NCBI GenBank assembly: GCA_006386115.1
Contig: VFIW01000006.1
Location: forward strand, 1 to 64,000
Direction of reading: 5' to 3'
Length of the DNA: 64,000 nucleotides
Source of the DNA: Globisporangium splendens
Lineage: Eukaryota > Oomycota > Peronosporomycetes > Pythiales > Pythiaceae
How positions within the stretch are numbered: the stretch's first letter is position 1; each line of letters opens with the position of its first letter. The notes beneath the pieces were generated by a model. It was not told the origin of the DNA. It ran no database searches and saw nothing but the letters and a program-made list of their open reading frames with translations. Below are positions 40,576 to 51,858 of this stretch, in pieces. The position numbers were made by a program, and so were the translations under genes.

Positions 40576-43500
40576 AAAGTGGGTGACACTCAGGATCTAA
40601 TCCTAGGCAAACCGTTCTACCATTGGTATGATCCACAAATCAACTATCGCGCTCATGAAGTATTTTTCAAACCAGAAGTAGACGCCACTCTGGCTATTCA
40701 AGTATCCAGCGCCGAGTTCAAGCAAAAGCTCAAGAAACAAGAATACGAAGAAGTATATCGAGTTAAGATTTGTCAAGTTGCAACCGAGATTATCAAGACT
40801 CCACTAGATGTGCAGAAACTGATCAATAAATACCAAGATGTTTTCCCGGAAGCGCTACCGGATGGATAGCCTCCTCGACGACGTGTCGAGTTTGAACTGT
40901 GTATGAGACCAGACGCCACGCCAAGTAACCGTCCACCGTTTCGACTCTCCAAGATGGTGCAAGATGCGTTAGACGTCTTCGTCGAAGAAAAGCTCAAGAA
41001 AGTCTGGATTGAATTGTCCGACTCGTCATGGGTGTCAAATGTGTTCGGCATCCCAAAGAAAGACCCAAGTTCCGGCAAACAAACGTCAAGATCGGAGTGG
41101 ATCCGCTCAGGCAATTCTACTCTACCGATTCGTTGGGTAATTGATTACCGGTACGTCAACTCGCAAACGGTAGTCCCGAAGATCCCGTTGCCACGAATCG
41201 AAGAGCTCTTTGATAAGATGCAAGGTGCATCAGTATTTTCGGTTTTAGATCTCGCTCAGGGTTACCATCAAATGCGAGTCTCACCGGAATCGCGCAAGTA
41301 CACTGCATTTCGCACACACTCAGAGACCTATCAATGGTGTGTTGCGCCAATGGGCTTAGCGGGAATGCCAGGCGTATGGTCACGTCTTATGCGCATTCTG
41401 TTCGGAAAATACCCGTTCATCGTCGTGTATCTCGACGACATTTGTGTCTTTTCCACCACCATGGAAGATCATGTCAAGCATTTGGATGTCCTGTTTGAAG
41501 TACTGCGTCGTGAGAAATAATATGCTCATGAAGCGAAATGTCACTTTGCTTCAACTTCTGTCAACTTCCTCGGACACACCATCTTTGCTCAAGGACTTGC
41601 GGTCGACACGAAGAAGACTGACGCTATCGCGAAATGGACAACTCCCACAAATCAAAAGGAATTGCTGAGTTTTCTCGGACTTGCAGGATATTATCGCCGT
41701 TTTGTCTGCAACTTTGCAACGCTCGCATTGCCATTGAGCTCGCTGATGAAGAAAGACACCAAGTGGGAATGGAATGAACCGCAGCGAATGGCTTTTAATG
41801 CACTGAAGGATGCGCTTCAGCGAGCACCTGTGCTTAAACTGCCTGACTTTGATCGTGAATTTACTGTCACGACCGATGCTCCAGGGCATTGTGTTGGTGG
41901 TGTACTCTCGCAAAAATATGGCTCCGCGGATCATCCAATCGCGTTTTACTCCAAGAAGCTGGGCACGCACGAACTCAATTGGCCAACGCACGAGAAAGAA
42001 CTTTTTGCCATCAAGATGGGATTGGAGAAATGGCGTCACTATCTTTACGGTAGACCCTTTATCCTATTTACTGACAACAGTGCATGTTCATGGCTGTTGC
42101 ATCATACCAAAGTATCCGCCAAACTCGCGCGTTATTTGACGTTCTTTGCGCAGTTCAATTTCCAGATCCATCACGTCAGTGGGAGCTTAAACGCCGTTGC
42201 AGACGCACTCTCACGCCAGCCACAAAACGTCGGTTCGATTCAATTTCATCGCGGCACTGCCGACTGCCGCCCACACGCGCTCAAATATCGTAGTACCTTT
42301 CGAGCCACGACCATGCCGAAAGAAGTTGCTGGGGGAGTGTCTGTGCCTCAAATTCATTCCGCCATGGCCGCGTCATACAGTTCAGTATCTCTCGCACCTG
42401 CCGAGCGCAATGCTTTCATCAGCGCTTATAAAAAGGATAAGAAGTTTCGCGACGCATGGGAAAACCAAGACACGTCAGGTAAGTTCGTAAAGATGGATGA
42501 GCTGCTCTATCTCCGCACGCAGAATAACACTCTTCGTTTGTGTGTACCTGAGAATTATCAACTTCGCACGAAGATCATCGCGAGTTTCCATGATTCAGCC
42601 ATCGCAGCGCATCCAGGTATCCGTCGAACATACCTCCGAATTGTGCAATGGTACTATTGGTAGAGTATAGAAAAGACATCCATGACTACGTCAGCAGCTG
42701 TGAGACATGTGCAAGATGGAAGTATAGCAATGCAAAGAAGAATGGCAAGCTGATTCCGATCGCTATCCCAGAGGAATGCTGGGAAGTTGTTTCAATGGAC
42801 TTTATCACCAGAATCGAATGGATTCGATGCGATTTTCACAGTCGTCGACAAACTCTCCAAGCGAGCCAAGTACGTCGCAGTCAAGACTACCGACGACGCA
42901 GAAAAAATTGCCCACGTCTTCTTCGATAACGTCGTTCGCCACCACGGCATGCCAGCTGTGATCATAAGCGATAGGGATCCGAAGTTCACGTCGCACTTTT
43001 GGCGCTCGTTAGCGAAGATTATGGGAATCAAGTTGAATATGACCACGTCACATCGTGCCCAAGCTGATGGTCAAACTGAACGACAAAACCTGATATTGGA
43101 AGACGCTCTTCGGTGCGCGACATCGTACCACGGTCGTGACTGGTCAGAAAAACTGGCAACGACAGAGTACGCTCACGCAACATTAACCAGCGCTTCAACT
43201 GGACTTTCGCCGTTTGAAATCGACACTGGACGTAAGGAGCATCATCCGGTGGGTCTACCCGCAGCAAGTAATATAAGCAAACGCAAAGAAACAACCGATC
43301 TTGCTGAGATTGCAAAAACCTTCCACGATGAGAGAGAAAAGATAATTGACAAAGCGGAGAAGCAACTTAAGCAAGCACAAGAGTCTCAGAAACGCTACTA
43401 CGACCAAAAGCGAAGCAACGTCACATTCAAGACTGGAGACTTAGTGATGCTCGACACACGTCGCATGTCGCTTCAACACGCGGCACAAGACATCGAAGTG

Positions 43501-43915
43501 AAAAGAGCCAAACTTGCGGCAAGGAAGATTGGACCGTTTCCGATTGAGAAGATGATCGACGACAACGTCGCCAAGTTAAAACTGCCAAGTCGCATGAAGA
43601 GGATGATTCCGTCGTTTAACGTTGACATCTTATCTCACTATGTGCCGAATCATGACCGCTTCAAAACACGACTGCTCCCGAAAGCATCACGCGTCTACAT
43701 TGATGAAGATACCGGCGACGAGATGTATATCGTCGAGAAGTTACTTCGCCAACGCCGAGTAAACCGCAAGACGCAATGGTTGATAAAGTGGCACGGCTAT
43801 CCTGAGAACGAAGCCACTTGGGAAAATGAAGACAACGTCAAAAACGTCTCCCATTGGAATGTTCTCATCGGAGAATATCAACAGCTCCAACGAGAAGTCA
43901 ATCGCGGGAGGATGT
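40576..43915 (+). pseudogene. Pol of element A (protease end, RT, RNase H, integrase, chromodomain)
   Basis: Resumes in the C-terminal part of protease (DLILGKPFYHWYDPQINY). RT shows RWVIDYRYVNSQTV, FSVLDLAQGYHQMRV and VYLDDICVF. RNase H has LPDFDREFTVTTDA and FTDNSACSWLL. The integrase finger (HPGIRRTYL to CETCARW), the D,D35E core (SMDFIT; SDRDPKFTSHFW; ADGQTERQNLILED) and a chromodomain (WLIKWHGYPENEATWEN) follow. Lesions are TAG at 40867, TAA at 41518, TAG at 42661 with a frame change, and a compensating frame change near 42790. The final stop TAA falls inside the 3' LTR. Confidence 0.88.
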
Positions 43916-44272
43916 AAGGGTCGACGGTACCATGATGGTACAATGTACCAATATTTCGTTACATCAGAATGTTGGTAGATGATTACGACATATTTAGGAA
44001 TGATTGTATGTTTATGCATAGGTAAAGATAGGACGAGAATCCATCTGTTATCTCAGAAGCCCTCCTGTCCACACAAAATGAAGAAAAATCAGATATGAGA
44101 AAATCCAGTAAAAAATCCAGTAAAATATCAAGTAGCACGCAAGTGAAAGAACACGAGTAGGAAGAGCCCCAAGGGGAGCAAGGACTAGCAACGAAGTAGT
44201 TGAGTTTTGTTCTTAAACAGTTTTCTCAATCTCACTTCTCAATTTACCATCAAACACTCAAGCCTCCTCACA
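43913..44272 (+). repeat. 3' LTR of element A
   Basis: 360 bp, TGTAAG...CTCACA, related to 24339-24692. Its first 60 bases differ most from the 5' LTR, and it has an extra CCAGTAAAAT-like unit near 44115. Confidence 0.85.
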
Positions 44273-45204
44273 GTGGGCATCCGTTGCCGTCAGCCAAAGG
44301 ACGCTGACTAAAACGCATGGACAGAGAGTTGGATTGGCTTGTGCAGCCGCAATGAGGCACCTGTTGGTTGTGGAGAAAATTGGTATGGAGTATCATTTTC
44401 CGCCCCAAACAGGTTCTTTTTTTCGGCTGAATCAGATATCAAAATAATAACGATTTACCATATCACCCTGTTGACCGACACTTGATGTGATGCGTTTCAC
44501 TTGCCAGACAGTTCAATTGCAGACCAAAAAAGAGTGATTCGAAATCATCTCCTCGTCACATTCGCATCGCACGCAATTCGAAGGAAGCTCTGTGCGCATC
44601 ACAGCAGTTTTCACAGAATAGTATCATAAGAAGGTTCTCCGGAATATTATAAGCGGCCAGCCTGGACGGATCGCGGCACTCCATCCCACGCTATTTGCAT
44701 AGCATGGAGTGGTCATTGCGCTACTCAAGAGAGACAAAGGAGTGCTGTGGCGTCTGCTTTTCAGGCTTCTGTAGCTCGTATGGTGGCCAGTACGACAGAA
44801 TCACCGTGTGCGGGAGATCAGCCAGTTCTGTTCAAGCCATGGCATGGGCGACCACGACGAGTGCAGAACTTCTCGACACTGTGAGAGCTTCTGGAAAGAC
44901 GGGAAGCACAATCCCTATTCGATCGTCTAGCGAAAGCGGCTGATTCTGACGCCACCTGCATCCCGGGCCGCCTGCAGTGCCGTTCTCAGCTTTGCCCCGT
45001 CGTGGTCACGACTCCACAGTCATCTTTCTTTTCTGGTAAACCTGCAGCAGCTTCTGTGTCAATTGGGCAGACAAGTAAACATGAAAGCGGTGTCAAATCA
45101 ATTGCCATTCAATTTGACCAACCTACTTGGGCATTATCAGCAGATGCTGATATGCCAATCAGTGAGATGGTAAACACAAACACACATACGCTACAGCCCC
45201 GCAC
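44273..45204. other. intergenic, no gene seen
   Basis: Between the retrotransposon nest and the end of the dipeptidase gene. Short Ser/Thr-rich ORFs only, no family motif. Confidence 0.5.
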
Positions 45205-47615
45205 TTAGCGGATTGGACGGTAGCCAGACTTCTTGAATCGGTTGGAGCAGCGACCGATGACGACACCAAGACCAAGCGAGACGACCGCGATGAGGGCGGC
45301 CATCCAGTACGAGACCTGGTGATGCGACGGCGATGCAGTTGTCGTAGCGTCGTCCCCGGTCGAGCGCACACGCACCGTCTCGGCAGATGGGGTCGGCGAT
45401 GGCGCAGAAGTTCCCACAACTGGTCGAGGAGTTTGCGGCAGGAACGTAACTGGAGGAAGCGACGTAGCTGGTGATTGAGTCGAGAGCGGCACGAACGTGA
45501 CTGGAGGCTGTGTCGTCGCAGGCGCAACGGTTGGCTTGTCCGTCACCTCCACCGTGGCTGGGGCAATGGACGGCAAGCCCACTACCGATGGCACCACAAC
45601 AGTGTCATCGCCACTCTCCTTCGATGTCTCCTCCGTCTGGTTGCTTCCATAGTACCCAACTTGCTGGAGCCACCACTTGGGGTAGAACAGCGGCGTCGCG
45701 GTCAAGTGCGTCGCCGAGAACATGTTGGACATCTGGTAGCCGTCGTGGAAGACCGTGATGAGGTACTCGAACAGCTCGGAGAACGTGCGATGGCTCTGCG
45801 ACGCAAACAGCGCGCTCTGCTCGGTCAAGAACGCGATCATGGCTGCGTCGCCCTCACGTTGCTTCACGCGCGCAGCTTCGCTGAGCAAATCGGACTGCAG
45901 ACTGTTCACGAGATCTTCGAGTTCCAACTGCACCTTCTGGACGAATGGGTGCGCGTACTTGTAGACCCGCGCGACCCAGTTGCCGACGATCGCATGCACC
46001 CAGAAGGACGACTCGCGGTCGAACGCATGCAGCGAGCCGCGTGTGTACTGGCTCGGGACACTGCTCACTTTGGTGTACACTGGCGCATAGGACGTCGCGT
46101 GCGGCGCGTACTGGCCAAACCAGATATACGCGTTGTCGGCGTTCGCCGGGTCCAAGATCGACACGAACGAGTAGCTGGCGCGGAAGATCGAGATCGCGCG
46201 CTCAAAGGAGCCCGACGTCACGTCGTCCATGGTCATGTTGCCGTTCACGCCGCCGTCGTACCGGTCCGGGTCGCCGTAGGGGCCGCCCGCCGGACCCTTG
46301 GTCATGTCGAACGCCGTGCCTTCGTAGTGGTCGCGCTGGAAGCGCATGATGTCCTGCGGCGACAGTGTCTGCGCCGGCTTGACCGAGAACGGGTAGTCGC
46401 TCGAGAATACGTCGGTCTCCGCCGACAGGTTTAGACTCGGGTCTGCGAGCGTGAACAACCGCCAGACGCGGCGTGTCGAGTAGTACTGGTGGCCCTCGGC
46501 GCGCGGCTGCGAGTAGATGCGCGTGAAGTCGAACGACTCCGAGTGGTTCCAGATCCCGTTGCGCAGCGCGACGTCGTAGATGTTGTCGGACGCCAGGAAC
46601 GCGTCTGTGTTGTTCAAATCCATCTCGTGGATCACAAACTGGTTCGCGACGGCGCTCATGTGGTCGTCGGGCACGCGCTGCGCGGCCCAGATCGCCGACT
46701 TGCCCGTGTCATCCGGCAAGATGTGGAACATCCACGCCTCCGTCGCGTCCGTGACCGTGAGCGCTTCGCCGGCTTCAGCGTACACTTCGTCACCCTCCCA
46801 TTCGGCGCCATAGTATCCGTACTGGACCGCGAGGTCGCCCATGATGCGGATCGCGGCGCGAGCGGTCTTGGCGCGCTGCAGCGCAATGCGCGACAACGCG
46901 GCCACATCGAAGAGCGCGGCGCCGCCCTGCGTGATGGGCTTGCTCACGAAGCGCGCGCCGCACGTCGACTCGCCGATCGCCACCTGGTGTTCATTGATGA
47001 TCCCGTAGGCACCATCGATGTACGCGAACGTCTCGTTCACCTCGGGGATCGTGCCGATCACGGGCGTTGCCGTGCGGTTCGGGAACCGCGCGTCCAGGTT
47101 CTCCGGCAGGTACTCCTTGCCGCGCGCGCTTCCAACTAATAGTTAACCCAGACAAGACATATGAACATATTAGCACACACAGAGCAGGAACGTTCGCATA
47201 AGTGGCGTCATTTACCGTAGCGCGGGTAGTAGAAGCTCGCAAGCACGACGTCGTGGAGCGCATCGGGTGCGTGCAGCTGCGCCGGCACCTTGACGATGCG
47301 GAAGTCGCACAACGAGCAGTCGTTCGTGTGCGTCGTCATTGGCGCGCCTGTCGTCGACGCCTATCGCGTCAGGTCGTCCCATAAACCATAAGCACATCTA
47401 GTTTTAGTTTATTTGGGTTTTTTTTGCCATTGGGTTCAGTGAGAAAGCACCCACATGGCTGCATCTCAGGGCTAATCGAATCTGCCATTCTATTCGCATG
47501 TACAAGCGCATTGTACCTTGGCGCCGACGAGGATGGCGGTGCAGCGGTCTTCAGCGGCGTGCGCCGCGGTGGCCACGAGCGCGGACGCCACGAGCAGCGA
47601 GCGCGTCCAGAGCAT
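45205..47615 (-). CDS. C69-family (PepD-like) dipeptidase, secreted and membrane-anchored
   Basis: Exons 47615-47517, 47360-47216 and 47135-45205 (GT-AG, phases fit) give 724 residues. A signal peptide (MLWTRSLLVASALVATAAHA) precedes CTAILVGAK; this Cys is the expected N-terminal nucleophile of family C69 after processing. THTNDCSLCDFRIVKVPAQ and YPRY follow, then the conserved stretches GIINEHQVAIGESTCGARF, GYYGAEWEGDEVYAEAGEAL, WMFHILPDD and FWVHAIVGNW. The C-terminus has a Thr/Pro-rich, probably O-glycosylated stalk (about residues 590-680), one membrane helix (YWMAALIAVVSLGLGVVIG) and a basic tail. It therefore probably hydrolyses dipeptides at the cell surface or in the vacuole. The extended ORF on the opposite strand is a GC-rich shadow. 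Confidence 0.88.
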
Positions 47616-49342
47616 GGGCGTGAGTGGTGGGGACAGAAGGGAAATCTCACGAATGCGGTCTTTTTCGCGGCTTGCACTTGGGGCGAATGCTCGAAGCCAT
47701 CCATGTCGATGACACACTCATCCAGATTGCGCTGACCCATTGTGAGGTGAATGAAAAATCAGGGGTGGTGGATACCACCTGGTTTGGCGTTGTGATACCT
47801 GCAATATACCCTTCTTTGAGACAAAACGATGAAAATGCACCATGTTTTGAGTGACTGACGCAATGGCTGCAGAGAATGATGTGTGTGTGATGCAACCTGG
47901 TTATCAGTTGTGACATGTCAAACACACCTTCTTTTGGTTTACATGCTGCAATATAACTGGCTGAAAGCAAACTTTAGATTTTGGCCAATCAAGATGCGCT
48001 GATTCATAGGCTGGCAGAGGGGGTACAACTGAACGAGAGCGAGGCTACTTCTGGCTTCAGTCCAGAAGGTCGTGCGGTTGGTGGAGACTTACCGCCTTCT
48101 GCGCGCATGTCGTCACGCGCGTGTGGCCACATCGGGATGCGATGATTCGGACACGGCCAGCAGCGACACGTACGGTTAATCGTCCGCGTATTGTACACGG
48201 CCGAAGCCAAAATGTCACTGGCTGACGGGAGGGGATCTTTTGGAACTCTCCTGAAACAAATTTGAGCCGATTTATAACGCACATCTGGTTGCAGCACACA
48301 GACACTGAATCCAGGCAGGTAGGCAGCACGTACTAAAACTTCAGTAGCAGCGCACGAAAGTCGACAGGCCGACTGATAAACTACATGTAGAATGGATTTT
48401 TCGATTGGTCTGCTGGAGATTCATCGTCGCATCAGCTTTATTTTTGTGCTGGTGTGTGTGTGAGGAGCGACGGAAATGACAGCAAGTGGCTACATTTTGT
48501 CCTCGAAATGCGCGCATGCAGTGTTCGCCACACTATCTAGGGTTGATGAGGTGTGTTGCGTCCTAGTGTTACCCGACATGGGGAATTTTGCAAGCAGGGG
48601 GTCAGGTGGGCGGTCAGATTCGCCCTACCCCTAGTCGCCTAAGCTGGCGTCGGCATCACAGTTTCTGCTCCTTTTCCGTGGCGATCCCACTGCACACACT
48701 TCGCCCCGTCATAACAAATATCAGACCCTTCATCTGTGCTGCTACTATTTTAAACAGGCTTCTGACAGTTTGTAAATCTCTGCTACACTATACGTGACCT
48801 GCCTATAGAGGTGTTGGACTCTTTCCGCACGATCTTGAACACACACCAAAGTCACACAAAACCCGCAAAGCATCGTCTGCAGCCATTTTCCACGGCCATA
48901 CAAACTCCCATACAACGCGAGCAAGTGGGTGGGGAGAACAAGCACACAGTACACACGCCGACACAAATATTTGGAACGTTCTCTTTAGCCTTTGTGTCCT
49001 AGAATAGAAAACGCGCCTGCCTATAAAGGAAGCAACTCGCTCAACAGCCTTCATTTCCGATCGATCGCCTCGGCCGCCTCATCAGCGAGCGCGCACGCGA
49101 TACTAAATAACTCTCCATACATTGGCATCACTCCCCCGCGGCGTCGCGCATCCTACGGCAACTTCAGCGCGTCCTAAACGTAGGGGAATATCTGGCGTTT
49201 CCGCTCTGTTCTTTCTCTGTCTCGACACTCCACCAGTCGCGTTGGCGTGCGTGCGCGCGGCAAAATTTGAGGAAGCCCCAGACGGCAACCAGCACCAGCT
49301 TCCCGCATTGGAGAGCTGAGAGAAGGCATTTTCCATATAGAG
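47616..49342. other. 1.7-kb divergent intergenic region, no gene seen
   Basis: Lies between the start of the dipeptidase gene and the ankyrin/FYVE gene, so it should hold both promoters. ORFs at 48004-48329 (-) and 48588-48797 (+) are short and without motifs. No RNA gene recognised. Confidence 0.45.
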
Positions 49343-50500
49343 ATGGAGGTGCTCATGGACAAGTACGGCGACGACAGCCGCGAGGACAAGCTGTTCCTGC
49401 CGACAGACGACGACCAGTACGCATACAGCGGTGGCTCGGACACGCGCACGAGCGACGTGAGTCTGCCGACGCCCCCGCGCAAGTCGTCGTCGCGGCTGAA
49501 TGCGGAGGAGGTGTTCCAGAAGAACATTGTGGGCATCTTGAACAAGCGCGGGTACAACGTGCGCGACTCGATCCTCGCCGAGAGCTCCGAGACGTCGACA
49601 GCGAGTATCACGAGCACTGGGTCTAGTGTTTCGTCCGTGCTGCTCGGGCTGCGCGAACCAGTCCACGGGCAGGGCCCTCTGCATATCGCGGTGCGCAAGG
49701 GCGACTGCCAGGTGCTCGATGCGGTGCTGGAGAACGGGTATGCGGACGAGATCATCAATGTGCAGGATAACAACGGCAACACGGCGCTCCATTTCGCCGC
49801 GGGCTCGTGGCGGCGACCGCAGTGCATGGCGATGATGGTGAGTCTACTCACAGCGGGCGCGGACGTCAACATCAAGAACAAGCGCGGGCTGACGCCCATC
49901 GCGGTCCACATGCTCACGCTCAAGATCGACAACCCGACGGTGCTCCTCAAGCTTCTTGAGTGTGGCGCGGACCCCGATACCGAGATTGAAGGGTCGTCGC
50001 TTTTGCACATCGCTGCGCGCCGCGATTTCGGCGTCATCTCGGGCGTACTCGTGGCGTTCCGAGCGTCGCTGACGTCGCTGAACCAGGACGGACTCATGTG
50101 CTTCGAGGTCGCGTCGAAGCGCATCAAGCGGTTCATGGTGCGCAGCATCCACAGTCCGCCGATATATGTGCCGCAGTCGCAGCGCAACAAGTGCATGCTG
50201 TGCAATCAGACGCTGCTGAGTCCGAAGAAAGTAGTTTCGAATTTCCTCAAGAGAATGATCGGCATGAAGGTGTCACGCCACCAGTGCAATTGCTACCACT
50301 GCGGACTCATCTACTGTGTCGACTGCCTCAAGCGAACGCAGGTGCCCGACATGATCCCGTTCACGCGGTCCCCGGAAGACCGACGCGACAAGATGAAGAC
50401 GTGCCGCCTGTGCGAGTCGACGCTCCTGGAAAGGTTACAGAAGGAGAAAGCACAGCGCGCGTTCGACGCGCACCTCATGGGCTTTGGCGCCGCCGCCTAG
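49343..50500 (+). CDS. ankyrin-repeat protein with C-terminal FYVE-like zinc finger
   Basis: A 385-residue intronless ORF. A disordered acidic/Ser-rich N-terminus (to about residue 105) is followed by four ankyrin repeats: GPLHIAVRKGDCQVLDAVLE, NTALHFAAGSW, GLTPIAVHML and SLLHIAARRDFGV. From about residue 280 a Cys-rich domain has CMLC, CNCYHCGLIYCVDCLKR and CRLCES, four CXXC-type pairs spaced as in FYVE-related fingers. The canonical RRHHCR motif is replaced by SRHQCNCYHCG. FYVE domains bind phosphatidylinositol 3-phosphate on endosomes; whether this variant does is uncertain. Ankyrin-FYVE fusions are common in oomycetes. The start ATG follows the A-rich context CATATAGAG. Confidence 0.82.
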   Translation: MEVLMDKYGDDSREDKLFLPTDDDQYAYSGGSDTRTSDVSLPTPPRKSSSRLNAEEVFQKNIVGILNKRGYNVRDSILAESSETSTASITSTGSSVSSVLLGLREPVHGQGPLHIAVRKGDCQVLDAVLENGYADEIINVQDNNGNTALHFAAGSWRRPQCMAMMVSLLTAGADVNIKNKRGLTPIAVHMLTLKIDNPTVLLKLLECGADPDTEIEGSSLLHIAARRDFGVISGVLVAFRASLTSLNQDGLMCFEVASKRIKRFMVRSIHSPPIYVPQSQRNKCMLCNQTLLSPKKVVSNFLKRMIGMKVSRHQCNCYHCGLIYCVDCLKRTQVPDMIPFTRSPEDRRDKMKTCRLCESTLLERLQKEKAQRAFDAHLMGFGAAA

Positions 50501-50887
50501 GCATTATTACTATTAGTACTACCTACTACTGGGGAAACTCAAGGGCAAACACCCCCAGTCAGCCTCGCCTCTCTTTTTCTGTGGCGCAGAAGAACAACAC
50601 ACACACCAGACAAGCCGAGCGATTTTCGTCAATCCAAGATGCCGTCAATGAGGGAAACGCCACGGTACGATTGATGGATGGATTTGCTCAGGACGTGTGT
50701 GTACTTTTGATTCGTAGACCACACAGATGCATGCATACACCACTAACTTAACATCGCTCGTTTACTCGAGCATTACTGTGCACAATATTTGCGTTGCTTT
50801 AGCAAGTGGTACGCTGTAACTTTTGTGAGTAATGTATTGTTTCTCATTTCTCTACTGATCCCCAGGTCAATTGACCTGCCAGATCTA
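50501..50887. other. convergent intergenic, no gene seen
   Basis: 3' flanks of the ankyrin/FYVE gene and the RNA methyltransferase gene. Confidence 0.5.
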
Positions 50888-51761
50888 CTAGTAGTCTGCC
50901 ATGCTGGCGTCAAACATGCTCGGCACGCCGTACGTGAGCTCCTGGTCCGTGATGATGCGCTGTTGCTCGCGCTCGGCAGCCTTGTGCTCGTCCTTCTTGA
51001 ACGTCGGGTACGCGTCCAGCAGGAACTTGCCCTGGGTGTCCGTCGCCTTCATGGGCCGCGGCGGGAACTTGGCCCATTTCGTGAAGTTGTGAAACACGAT
51101 CGCCGCGACGACAGTGGTATCCAGGCTCAACGCCGTCGACTGCGCGCCGTGGCACGGGACATGAACGAGTGAGTCGCAGATCGCGAGCTGGTCATCAGAG
51201 AGCCCCGGGACCTCGTTGTCGATCACGAACGCTGTCGAGCCACGGAAAGGCGCCTGGTGAGCAGCTTTGCGTTTAACACAAGCGCATAATACGATTGCAT
51301 GAGGGAGACGATACAAAAACACACACACACATGCGAAGCAGGTAGAAGTTCCAGCATACCGGAAGACGATGCGTGCTGCTTGACGCCGATAATGTCGCAC
51401 CCTCTGCTCTTCAGGTACGCCTTCGCCTCGTCAAACTTGTAAAAATGCACGATATCCACGTATTTATGCGCGCGGTGCGAGCCATGGGTCCCGAAGCGCA
51501 GCGAGCCAACTGCCATGTAGCATTAACAAAAAAATCAAAGCGCAGCATCAGGATGTGAGCGCGTTGGTCAACAACTCAGCAATGAAAGACGTGGTGAACC
51601 CACGAAGATTGTCACGTACCGACGATGACTTGAGTGGCGCCGAAGGCCGACGCAGTGCGCAGATACGTGCCGAGGTTCTGCTTGGAGCTCTTGTTCGAGA
51701 GCACAGCGTAGAGCGCCGGCAGCGGCAGCGCCGATGTCGCGATAGCTTCGGAGCTGCTCAT
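50888..51761 (-). CDS. SpoU-type (SPOUT) RNA 2'-O-methyltransferase
   Basis: Exons 51761-51620, 51509-51360 and 51264-50888 (GT-AG) give 222 residues. The N-terminus ALYAVLSNKSSKQNLGTYLR and SAFGATQVIV fits the first motif of SpoU enzymes, in which a conserved Asn and Arg act in catalysis. FVIDNEVPGLS is motif II and VPCHGAQSTALSLDTTVVAA is motif III, together forming the knotted S-adenosylmethionine site. Such enzymes methylate ribose 2'-OH in tRNA or rRNA; the target is unknown. The acceptor at 51264/51265 was chosen because the next AG breaks the frame. It lacks an RNA-binding extension, so it may act as a dimer like TrmH. The site-1-protease-like gene ends 98 bp upstream on the same strand. 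Confidence 0.8.
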
Positions 51762-51858
51762 TTTCGTCCTTTTTTGGGCGTTCGACCAGTCAGAAAGCGT
51801 ACTTAGCGATGTGGACCACATTGTATAAAACATGTGGCTCACATCAGGTATCCTCGAT

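Larger units (their letters stand above)
24339..44272 (+). mobile_element. outer Ty3/gypsy element A, split by a nested insertion
   Basis: Bounded by two related LTRs, 24339-24692 and 43913-44272, that begin TGTAAG and end CTCACA. A primer-binding site follows the left LTR and a purine tract (GGGAGGA, 43906-43912) precedes the right one. The left internal part carries a small leader ORF and the start of Gag. The right part carries the end of protease, then RT, RNase H, integrase and chromodomain, the Ty3/gypsy order. Between 26127 and 40575 sits foreign material from elements B1 and B2. The Gag C-terminus and protease N-terminus of A are absent. Five base pairs on either side of the LTRs (ACTCA and GTGGG) do not match, so no target-site duplication is visible. 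Confidence 0.85.

Noticed and set aside
25716..41520. Programmed stop readthrough in element A (TAA in gag, TAG and TAA in pol, all in frame)
   Set aside because: There are several stops at places not expected for readthrough (inside Gag and inside RT) plus later frame changes, so ordinary decay is simpler.
45475..46434. 319-codon plus-strand ORF opposite the dipeptidase gene
   Set aside because: Arg/Val-rich shadow of a GC-rich coding strand. The dipeptidase frame has clear family motifs there.
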